From Ananas comosus (lineage: Eukaryota; Streptophyta; Magnoliopsida; Poales; Bromeliaceae): a DNA stretch of 64,000 nt. The stretch is taken from the NCBI RefSeq assembly GCF_001540865.1, contig NC_033628.1, forward strand, positions 3,049,077-3,113,076. The letters run 5' to 3'. Positions 1 to 8,491 of the stretch are shown here, one piece after another. The translations under genes were made by a program, and so were the position numbers. Below the pieces are notes generated by a model, which saw nothing but the letters and a program-made list of their open reading frames with translations, made no database searches and was not told the origin of the DNA. Each line of letters opens with the position of its first letter. Positions within the stretch are counted from its first letter, which is position 1.

Positions 1-33
1 AATCTGACATAGGTCGACGCCATTTGTGATTCA

Positions 34-242
34 GGCTTAGTTTGAGATTCGGGAGAGATTACGTTACATACGGTGAGAAAGTACGATGAGAAAATATTTT
101 ATTTATTTCCGTACACAAATTTATGTTCTGCATATTGCGATCAGTCGGTTACGATATATTTTCTGCGATCCCATCAGAGAACATAGAAACATATTTCTAT
201 ATTCTTTTATCCCAACTTCATTTTATCTAATAACATTAAATA
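34..242 (+). mobile_element. Tourist-like MITE, 5' part, cut by a TRIM element
   Basis: Starts GGCTTAGTTTGAGATT and then follows, with scattered substitutions, the complete 238-bp MITE at 46873-47110 (shared words include gttacgatatattttctgcg and ccattttat). The alignment stops at about 242, exactly where the TRIM element begins, so the right end is missing or displaced. Non-coding. The complete copy has TAA target duplications, which places the family in PIF/Harbinger. Confidence 0.7.
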
Positions 243-747
243 TGTTGGCTTAAATGGACCAGCATCCTGCTCTATGGCGAGAGGTCATATTGGGCCGAGT
301 CATATTCGAAATGACGTGAGGCTGATGGGTCGAGTCATGTTCGAAGTAGCGTGAAGCTGGTAGGGCCGAGTTACAATCGAGATCCGTGGGCGCTGCATCT
401 GCATGTACGCTTTAAGTGAATTAGTTGCGTATTTCTAATAGCTCGAATTTTTGGGATTAATGGTTAGCGCCAATGATCCGACAAATGGTATCAGAGTCAG
501 TAGTCATGGGTTTGATTCCTGCATGCTACAAATGTGTGTAGATGCTGGAAGGGGGATTGTTTGCTTAAATGGGCCAGTATGCTACCCTGTGGCGGGAGGC
601 CATGTTGGACTGAGTCATGTTCGCAGTAGCATGAGGCTGGTTGGGCTGAGTCACAATCGAAATCTGTGGGCATTATAATTATATCTATACGCTTTAAGTG
701 AGCTTTTGGGATTAATGGTTGCCTCTCTACTCTCTACTAGGCTGACA
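243..747 (+). mobile_element. TRIM-type miniature LTR retrotransposon
   Basis: Two direct repeats, 243-483 (begins TGTTGGCTTAAATGG, ends CCGACA) and 558-747 (begins TGTTTGCTTAAATGG, ends GCTGACA), flank only about 74 bp. Right after the first repeat, 486-498 reads TGGTATCAGAGTC, the standard plant primer-binding site matching initiator tRNA-Met. Just before the second lies a polypurine tract, GGAAGGGGGA (547-556). No gag or pol is present, so mobility would need proteins from elsewhere. The first LTR is longer because a GAGTCAT-containing block is doubled inside it. I could not find a matching 5-bp target duplication, so the outer right end is uncertain. Confidence 0.75.
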
Positions 748-1518
748 TGAAGAAGCAGCTAAAGCAAAAGCAAAAGCAAATTGCGGATAATTTGCTAATT
801 CTTCTCCTTCTAATATATATTGTTTTAGGAGGTAATTTAGTTTTTTCATGTTTCAAAATGCAAAATGTCTACAAAATTCAATTTCAGAGATCAATTGCAG
901 TTTTTAATTTTTTATGTTTTTACAACAAACATACACCTACAGTAAGTAAATCACTAACTACTTATATAAAAGAATTCTTTTCAGCGAATTTTACAGTTTC
1001 AGAATCGAATGGTTGCAAAAGTCAAGAAAACCATGTCAACTGCACAAAAGCAAAATTCAATTTTATAAAAAAACAAAAAAACATGTTTTGTGGGGTAATT
1101 TATTTTTTCCATCTTTCACAATGCTAAATTTCTAACACAATTCAATTTTAGAGAAATTGCAGTTTTTATTTTGGGGCAATTGCTTATATACTCCTAAAAA
1201 ATTTTCAGCTTTCTAATTTACCCCAAAAATACTTTTTTTACATTTGATCTGGGTATAAGAGAAAACATATTAACTGCCTCATTCTGCCAAAAACAAGAAA
1301 CAGTTCGACAGATGATTGTTTTGATGAAACCTGGAAACTGGCGTTCCAGTTAACACCTTTGAGTGGTGCTATCCATTTTCCTTCATCCTAGATTGCCCCA
1401 TAACAATCAAAATTTTATCTCTTTGTTGCAAGCTGGAAACCGACTTTGTTTTCACTTATCAACAGTAGTAGGATAACATATCTTCCATATAGTCCCTAAA
1501 TAAAATGCACCAAAAATA
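748..1518. other. AT-rich intergenic DNA with a degenerate internal duplication
   Basis: No gene recognised. A 126-codon open frame starting at 747 has no recognisable domain and overlaps a degenerate repeat: the block at about 830-915 (aatttagttttttcatg... ttgcagttttta) recurs at about 1096-1172 (aatttattttttccatc... ttgcagttttta). The frame is therefore most likely chance. Confidence 0.5.
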
Positions 1519-1530
1519 CGTTTTTTGTTT

Positions 1531-1668
1531 AGAGATAGGTAGCACGCTACCCGCTTCGTTTTATTTCATTTAGAAATAAACTTAGCTGGAAATGTAAATC
1601 AACTAGGATTCAAACTTGGGTCTCGGGTACCAACCACCAAGCCTTTTGCCACTTGCTCTAGGGATACG
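1531..1668 (-). mobile_element. tRNA-derived SINE, minus strand
   Basis: The reverse complement matches the SINE at 18282-18440 over its length: TAGAGCAAGTGGCAAAAGGC as an A-box region, AGTTTGAATCC as the pol III B-box, then the tail GCGGGTAGCGTGCTACCTAT followed by an A-rich end (plus-strand T-rich 1519-1530). Non-coding and non-autonomous. Substitutions in the B-box suggest it is older than the 18.3-kb copy. Confidence 0.75.
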
Positions 1669-1999
1669 TTAGTTGAGAGAATGTAAGACAAGGATACTAA
1701 AGTGTGACCAGCGTATTTTTTTTCTTCATTTATTCGTTTGTATCATGTTACATGTATACTCGAAGATTGCATCATTTTTTGTTTATGAACTCATATCAGA
1801 GCTTGTACACTATCATTTATCAAAAATCTCCTAATAAGTTTACAGAATAAATGGTTTGTTCATCCTTCTCATTCTAGTCTGTTCCATTTTTGTGGTGGAT
1901 ATGCATCAAGCCATCAACAATTTGCTATAAATTTGCATTTACCAATTCCTAATTAACTGACTATTTTACTATTGAACCATTATGCTGAGCTTTGTGTCT

Positions 2000-2679
2000 T
2001 GTGTTGGATTTTATTGGATTTGATTGTGATTTAAAACTTGTTAGGCATCTTGACGAGCCCAATAATTATTAATGGATTTTGCTTGGAAGCCCAACTAAAG
2101 TTTTAATGTGTGAGGGTTGATCCCATATTGGAAACCAAAAGAATGTTGATGGTATATATATATATATATATATTTGCTTTATTCTCAAGCTAGTTGTTTG
2201 GAAGAAAATAAGAGTAATGCTCTCCTTTAAACACACGGCACGATCACGAGCCTAGCCAATGCGCGCGGTTCATACACCCGGTTTATTTTAGTTTTTCGGT
2301 TTTATCTTTATCTTAATCCTAATCCGTATCTTGTATAATCGTGGGCTTATCTTGTTCTACATAGATTTAACGCGTTGAAGCAAGATTCTTGCCTTGATTA
2401 TAAACATTGGGCGAGGTTGCACGAGTTCGGTGGAACCGACGCATAAACCCTACCTTCTACCTCGTTTTCTTGCTTTCTCGTCATTGATCTTTTCCTCCGA
2501 TTTTCGCCGAGCTTTTGTTGCTGGATTTGAAGCTTGTTGGGTTCGTCTTGTGCCACCTTGAAAGCGTGCCGATGGGGTAGAACGTGGTCGTTGTATCACT
2601 AGGAGTAATTGCCGGAAAGCCTCGCACGTGGAGGGACAATTTCGCTTATAGGACAGTGCTCTGCACGTCTCGATCCACA
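2000..2679 (+). mobile_element. Solo LTR, probably Copia type
   Basis: The 680-bp block begins TGTGTTGGATTTTATTGG and ends CTCGATCCACA, so it has TGTG...CACA inverted ends. It is bounded by identical 5-bp duplications TGTCT at 1995-1999 and 2680-2684. One copy only, with no primer-binding site or pol sequence next to it, so it is the product of LTR-LTR recombination. It contains a (TA)n run at 2154-2172 and the phrase GTTGATCCCATATTGGAAA, common in plant LTRs. Copia versus Gypsy is inferred from general look only. Confidence 0.75.
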
Positions 2680-2684
2680 TGTCT

Positions 2685-4746
2685 TTTCTAATCCTTATAT
2701 TTACAATATTTTTATTTTGTTTCGTTTCGAAATTTTTTTAAACCTGAAATTAAACTTTCGAATTGATTTTTAAAGAATATTATAATAAAAGATCAAAAAG
2801 ATTTTCCAATATTTTGAGTTGAATCTAAGCCAATATAAGAATGATGCAATGTATAATTTATGAAATTAGAAAAGATAAAGAAATAATAAATTGTGAAAAT
2901 ATTGGTAAAGGTTGTCATTTTGCATTACTTGGTGTACATTGATTTAAGTTTAAAAGCTAGAAGAGTAAGAAAAGAATGTAAATGGACTTGGACACGATAA
3001 TTTAGGAAGGAACTAGTAGACGTTCATTTTTTAACGGACCAATGTACTTATTTTACAAAGAAAAAAGCAGCTGACTTGAGATTTTTGGGACTACTTGCAT
3101 GTGTTGTCATAATCCTAATTTTACTACTGAGTGAACTGTTCTTCAATTTGGCGCTAGAATTGTTTAACCATGATATGTAAAACATTTTGTGAAAGATTAG
3201 TTCTGTTGGAAACTTTTTTGTTAGAATAAATAATATAGAGCAATTTTAGCAGACAAAAATTCTTTTGAAAAAAAGTGGTAAACTATACATCTGACTCGAA
3301 GAAGCAGCCTTGAAATTTTTCTTCAGTACCGATGACATTCACCAGAAACCTGGTTATATTACTAGACAACTGCTTAAAAAGTAAATTATACTTAAAAAGT
3401 TAGATTATTTGGGTTTTTACTGATATCAACCTTTGTGACCATGTCGGTGGAAGACGAGGCAAAATATGAAATATGGTATGAATAGCGACCTTCAAACATA
3501 ACAACTATAATAGCATTAGACTGATAATTTGGAATTTTCACTCTCCTATCTCATCTTTAGTGTAAAATTTTTGGCTATTTGATAGAATTATGCAGTGTGT
3601 TTAGTAATTACAGCAAATTAAGCACAATGAGTTAATCAAGCTTGATGATTTTGGGCTTAATCTTGTAGATTCCTTTGGGTATAGTTCGAGGGCAGGTGAC
3701 CCATGTGGTTTGGCCGCCGTGGAGGATAAGTCAAAGAGAGAGAAAGATGCCAGAAGGAAGAATTTCACCTCATTGACTAAATCTATTAGAATGATAAGGC
3801 AAATTTCTTTGATGAAGTATGTGATTGAATATTCAAGTTGGAGTTGTTCCGTTCACTAATTTGCAATATTCCATGATTCCTCTACATTTCCATTTATGAC
3901 GGTGAGATTGTCACCATCCAAGACTTAGACCCTGTTCGGATGCAATTTTTGTATCTGATATCATTTGCGACATTCTCTATGGTGTGACTGTTAAAAATGC
4001 ATGTTCTCAGTTTATTGAAAATTTCTTTTTTTTGCCTAATTTTATCTTAGGATGTATTTGACTAACTAGTCATGATTAGTGCTTCTTGTAAGTGTTATTT
4101 AAACAAAACTGTTCGAACAAGCACAAATTAGAGCATGTGTTTTTGTCGGATATGCGGCTGTTCTATATTGGAGTTGAGAAATTTGTTGGTGTTGAGAAAC
4201 TATTTACAAGTCGGCGCTTAGTAAAATGATTTTATTTAGTTATTTTATATATATTTGTGAACTAGAAGTAGTTTGTGATGTTTTTTTTTCCACTTTTTTC
4301 CGCATACTACTCAATAAATGGGAATGTGTAGGATCAAAATTTTTGACAACTTGGTAAGCTTGTGGTGTCTGCGGTAATGAATTAGTCTCATTTTGTAAAT
4401 CAAAGTATTTCATATAATTCAAAGCAGTTTTTAAGTTTCATTTTGGTAATATAGTGACTAGAAGTATTATTTTTTATACTATTAAAAGTTTGAAAATTCC
4501 AGCATAGAAGGAGATAGAGAGAGAATATTAGGGTAGAACTAACGGCGAGAACGACAATGTCGAATGACGGCAACCTTCGTGGCGGTGACCATTCCTTTAA
4601 GATTGTGAGACTAATATAATTTGTAATTTTATCTTTTCATCGTATTAATTATTAATCTATTAAAAAAAAAAAATAGAAAAAATTATTTGACTTTGTTGTG
4701 GTATCTGTCACAAATACTAACGTTCTCTTTAATGTTAGAATAAGTT
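2685..4746. other. Intergenic DNA without recognisable features
   Basis: AT-rich sequence. No open frame above 60 codons looks like a gene (the one at 4240-4422 minus is simple sequence). No terminal repeats or RNA genes were recognised. Confidence 0.4.
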
Positions 4747-5040
4747 ATCTAAGGTAGAGATGATAATCTAACTTGCACTTCACAATCTAAATCATATTTA
4801 GCTCGAAATGAATTCGATATCGAATTGCTCGTTTCGCTAACTTATTTAACAAATATTCGCTCAATCCAATAATAAGTTGAATACATATATTTTTTATATT
4901 TAAATAAATTATTCAATATATAATTATGTGTGTAAAATATAGATTTTAGCCCAACTCAAATCAAAGGGATCTATTTATTTGTGGATCAAAATTTAAAGGT
5001 CAAGATCTTTTAAAATTAAATTTTATTTCCTATATATCCT

Positions 5041-5460
5041 TTTAATCCTTCCTCTCCCTGACTCGCTCCCCAGCATCACAATTCACAGGCTCCCTCGACA
5101 TCACCGCTCCGCAGACTCGTCTCTCTCCGCCTCCCCACTTGGCGACCTTCGCCTCCCCCCACCGCCGCCCGAAGTATTTCAGGCACCAACAACTTCTCTA
5201 GCTTCGTCGATCGATCGATCGATCGATCGATCTATTTCGGAGTTTGGCTTCTAATGAGGATCTAGTGTTGATTTTTCAACAGGGATTTAGGTAGGTAGAT
5301 CGCGCTGGATCGGTGGGAATTCGCCAACGACTGCTTCCAACGAGGCGAGCGGCGCCTCCTTTGCGACATCCACCGCTGAAAGATCGCCCCTCCGCGCATC
5401 ATCCTTCCCTTCGAGCTCGGCGCCCCGTCCTCCTGCCCCCGACCTCGGGGCTTTCGTGAG
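5041..5460. pseudogene. Probable captured host-gene leader inside the hAT element
   Basis: GC- and CT-rich, in contrast to the AT-rich DNA on both sides. It looks like a plant 5' leader and first exon: CT-rich start, then GC-rich overlapping frames at 5262-5517, and a donor-like TTTC|GTGAGT at about 5456. No protein was recognised. Because it lies between hAT ends with a perfect TSD, I read it as a captured gene fragment. The alternative is that it is the distant 5' UTR exon of the HAD gene at 8492, split by a 3-kb intron; the sequence alone cannot exclude this. Confidence 0.4.
5207..5232. repeat. (TCGA)n microsatellite
   Basis: About 6.5 tandem copies of the self-complementary tetramer TCGA/GATC inside the GC-rich captured segment. 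Confidence 0.95.
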
Positions 5461-6227
5461 TTTAGCTTTATTTGTATTGTGCTCAAGATGCATTTCTAGT
5501 ATCTCCTTTGACAGCATATGATCACCGTTGCTACTTATATATCCATTAGTTTATGCTGCATTGCATTGTTTAATTCTGATTATTCCACTAGTTAGAGTGT
5601 GTATGTTCATTCACTGATAGCTTCTTTTTTTATTTTTTTCATTTTATGTTCCTTTGGATTATTATTTCCAAAATTTCTAATGTGAACACTGATCCAAATT
5701 TCTAATTTGAACATTGATATCTCTTTTCCATTTTGAATTATTATGTTGTGATTCGTTGTATGTTGGTCTCTTTGTGCATACCCTTTGTTCTTAATTTTTT
5801 TTATTTTAAAATACATTTTAAATTGTTGTGTTGTGATGTGTTTTTATTTGGACAATGTGTTATATGGTAATGGATTTTACATTGTTGTGTTTACTTGTAA
5901 ATAGTTGTGATTTGCTCTAGATTAATTTTTTTCTATCTATATTTTGTTACGAATATGGCTTTTACTTTTAAAATATATTATAATTTCTAAGTGAACTAAC
6001 GAGTCGAACACAAACACAAGCTAACGAGCCGAGTCACGAGCTAACGAGCTAATGAGTTAATGAACTAACGAGGTTGCATTGATTAATCGAGCTAGCGAAC
6101 CGAACACGATCTAGCTTGAAGAAATTGCGAGCTGATCATGAGCTAGACCTTCGAGCTCATCACGAGCTCGAGCTGAACACTAGCCAGCCTCTAACATTTT
6201 GGCCCGAGCTCAAGATGGATCCAGCTC

Positions 6228-6391
6228 TGTGAGACCCAGGTAATCCTATACATAAGATATGATAGCTCTAAAACTCTTAACCCAGCTATAGTATTTTAGA
6301 CAGTGGCTAGCCCAAGAGGTTAAGTGAGTTAAGCGTGTTAGAACTAGAGTAATTCTTGGATGGATGACCCCCTGCGAAGTGGGGCGTCACA
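6228..6391 (+). mobile_element. Cassandra-like solo LTR with 5S rRNA-derived sequence
   Basis: Begins TGTGAGACCC and ends GGGGCGTCACA (inverted TGTGA/TCACA), flanked by a perfect 5-bp duplication AGCTC at 6223-6227 and 6392-6396. The region 6326-6380 follows the 3' half of plant 5S rRNA: GTTAAGCGTG at 6328, then AGAGTAATTCTTGGATGG and ATGACCCCCTGCGAAGT, covering the pol III internal promoter positions with a few changes. LTRs carrying 5S sequence define the Cassandra family of TRIM elements. At 164 bp it is shorter than usual Cassandra LTRs, so a deletion is likely. It interrupts the hAT element. Confidence 0.8.
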
Positions 6392-6484
6392 AGCTCACTC
6401 GTGTTTGGCTCGTTTACAGCTCTAATCTAAGGATAACTTATTTGAATTTTTTTTTCAGTATGATTGGAAGTAGAAAGTTTGATT

Positions 6485-6705
6485 TTTTATTTCTGAAAGG
6501 TCTTGCTATCGATGATTTGGTAAGATAGCATATTTCACCTATGAGGTGATTTATCTTATTCTAAAAAAATGACTTGAAAGCCAAAAATAATATTCTATTT
6601 TAAACATTTGATCATACTTCTCATCGTCCAAATGTACAATTTTCTTGAATAAATCAAGAGAATATACCTAACAAGTTATTCACGCATTCAAGCAGGGCCT
6701 AAGGT
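6485..6705. repeat. Dispersed repeat, copy 1 (MITE-like)
   Basis: Shares ordered words with 63435-63625 inside the third gene: AGGTGATTTATCT, GTGACTT/ATGACTT, AATCATACTTCT, CTTGAATAAAT and a CATTCAA end. Non-coding. Terminal repeats were not defined. Confidence 0.55.
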
Positions 6706-6859
6706 AATTTAGCATGTCGTCAACAATTGTAGTCCTTTAGTTCTATATGAGATTTGAGGATCGTTATGAAGTTGGAGGATATTTCTTGTAGATCAAAAAA
6801 TAAAGAGTGCAATAATTATATTAGGGCCTTCTACTTCTATTTGTTGCTTTGATCTCAAT

Positions 6860-7205
6860 TGATAGTTAAAATCTCTATCGGAGTCCTCTTTGCTCTAAGA
6901 GGAAGGGGAATCTCTTATCCTAGTCTAAACTAGAAACCAGAAGAAGAATCACTTCTTTATTAATTAATTAAATTGATTGCTAACTACAAAAGAGGAGAAG
7001 TCTCTTATTTGTAGGCCTAAAATTAATATAATAATCCTAATATGATAAGAAAACCAAATAAGGAAAGATAACTTAGAAAATATTTGTAGTCTAGTAGATC
7101 TCACAAATAAAATATCTTTCCCAATCTAATAAGTAAAATAATTCTTATCTAATAATGAAAAGATTTCATATCTAGATCGTTGTAAGATTCGGAGTTATCG
7201 CAACA
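6860..7205 (-). mobile_element. LTR in minus orientation (left arm of inverted LTR pair)
   Basis: Read on the minus strand it begins TGTTGCGATAACTCC (plus 7205) and ends CTATCA (plus 6860), followed by ATTGAGATCAAAGC, which resembles a degraded primer-binding site. The 346 bp align inverted with 7274-8267 once the MITE in that arm is removed; shared blocks include TAGGCCTACAAATAA and CTCCGATAGAGATTT. Confidence 0.7.
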
Positions 7206-7273
7206 ATCCCTTCCGCTTAAAACATGCCTTGTCCTCAAGGTGTGAGACAATGTAGTTTCAAAGGGGAGGGATT
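7206..7273. other. 68-bp spacer with polypurine tracts facing both LTRs
   Basis: The right end reads CAAAGGGGAGGGATT before the plus-strand LTR; the reverse complement of the left end reads AAGCGGAAGGGAT before the minus-strand LTR. Each resembles the polypurine tract that precedes a 3' LTR. The centre, CATGCCTTGTCCTCAAGGTG, resembles the end of a pol region next to a PPT. Thus the spacer joins two retroelement 3' ends head to head. Confidence 0.55.
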
Positions 7274-8267
7274 TGTTGCGATTATCTTAAATTCTGAGCC
7301 GATCCAAAGAGCTAGCTTTCTCATTATTAGATTATAGAATTATTTTATTAGTAGATTAGGCAAGAGATTTTATTTGTCATATCATGGTAGACTAGGAGTG
7401 TCTTTAATTTATGTATTCTGCATGTAGTTTCCTTATCATACTAAAATTATTAATATTTCTATTCTAGGCCTACAAATAAAGGGGACTTTTTTTATAAAAT
7501 AACCCTGTGAAAATTTAAAATTTGCAAAATGACCCTGTCAAAATTTTATTTGGAAAGTTAACCCTCCTTTCGCCACGTCGGCGCCATGTCAAAATTTCTT
7601 TTAAAGGCGGTGAATCGTTCCCCGCTTTCTCCCATTCTTTTAAAGGCGGTGAATCGTTCACCGCATTCATTAAAATTATGCGTAAATTACATAGGAAATA
7701 GAAAAAAGTGAGGTTGTTAGGATTATATGTGGATCATTAGAATTTTTATTTGATTATTAGGATTGTATGGATAGATTATTAGGATTTTTAGGCTGTTAAG
7801 ATTATATGAAATTATATGGATAAATTATTAGGATTTAAAGGTTGTTAAGATTATATGTGGTTTGTTAAAATTTTTATGTGGTTGTTAGGATTATATATGT
7901 GATATAGAAAGAAACAGTAAATAAGTGAAAGACGGTGAGTGATTCACCGCCCTTAAAAGAAATGGGAGAAAGCGGGAAACGATTCACCGCTTTTAAAAGA
8001 AATTCTGACGTGGCGCTGACGTGGCGAAAGGAGGGTTAGTTTTCCAAATAAAATTTTGAGAGGGTTATTTCGCAAATTTTAAAATGCTAGAGGGTTGTTT
8101 TATAAAAAAAGTCCAATAAAGCACCTCTCCTCTTTTATATGGAACGTTATAAACAAGATAGATTTTCTAAGATTTTCTTAGAACCTTGTAGTTTAGACTA
8201 AGTTAGAAGAGGAGGTTCTTTTTTACCTTGGAGCATAGAGGCGTCCGATAGAGATTTAAATCTATCA
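7274..8267 (+). mobile_element. LTR in plus orientation interrupted by a MITE
   Basis: Starts TGTTGCGATTATC and ends AATCTATCA. It is followed by TGGTATCAAAGC (8270-8281), a near-perfect initiator tRNA-Met primer-binding site. About 354 bp long when the MITE at 7483-8114 is taken out, matching its inverted partner at 6860-7205. An LTR preceded by a polypurine tract and followed by a primer-binding site is not the layout of a simple solo LTR. Confidence 0.7.
7483..8114. mobile_element. Long-TIR MITE (foldback element)
   Basis: The 632-bp element has inverted ends GGACTTTTTTTATAAAA identical for 17 bp, and the inverted similarity continues for roughly 190 bp on each side: AACCCTCCTTTCGCCACGTC on the left, GACGTGGCGAAAGGAGGGTT on the right. 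A 25-bp motif around AAAGGCGGTGAATCGTTC is doubled in the left arm. Flanks are AATAAAGG and AATAAAGC, a 7-of-8 duplication. Long TIRs suggest a Mutator-like or foldback origin, but an 8-bp TSD would also fit hAT. Non-coding. It sits inside an LTR, so it arrived later. Confidence 0.75.
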
Positions 8268-8460
8268 ATTGGTATCAAAGCTACAATGAGGAATGGGAGA
8301 TCCTAACAAATTATATGCCAACATATGAATGTGTGAAATTGCATTGTTGTTTTCCTTTTTCATGAATATGCATATGAGTTTATTCTATAACTTAGCTTTA
8401 GATTATATAGCAGCTTGTTAATAAAGTTCTTCGATATACTTCTATTTACCTATATCTGAT

Positions 8461-8490
8461 TTTTTTTTTTTTTTTTTTTTTTATAGCAGG
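8461..8490 (+). promoter_or_regulatory. Probable splice acceptor of a 5'-UTR intron
   Basis: A run of 22 T followed by TATAGCAG ends directly before GGATGGGAGG, the start codon context of the HAD gene. This is a strong polypyrimidine tract plus AG, so translation probably starts one base into an exon whose upstream leader lies elsewhere. Confidence 0.5.
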
Positions 8491-8491
8491 G

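Larger units (their letters stand above)
4755..6424. mobile_element. Non-autonomous hAT element with captured GC-rich segment and nested LTR
   Basis: Perfect 8-bp target duplication ATCTAAGG at 4747-4754 and 6425-6432 flanks ends TAGAGATGATAATC and ...TTTACAGCTCTA (inverted ends TAGAGATG/TAGAGCTG, 7 of 8). An 8-bp TSD with (T/C)AG-type ends is the hAT signature. Subterminal regions at 4800-4870 and 5995-6180 are packed with AGCTCG/CGAGCT words, as in hAT transposase-binding arrays. No transposase frame is visible. The middle (5041-5460) is GC-rich and unlike the flanks, and a 5S-derived solo LTR has inserted at 6228-6391. Without that insertion the element is about 1.5 kb. Confidence 0.8.

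Noticed and set aside
747..1127. 126-codon open frame
   Set aside because: Overlaps an internally duplicated AT-rich repeat; composition (Lys/Phe/Asn-rich) is as expected by chance and no domain is seen.
6300..6391. 5S rRNA gene
   Set aside because: Only the 3' half is present, mutated, and enclosed by LTR ends with a 5-bp TSD.
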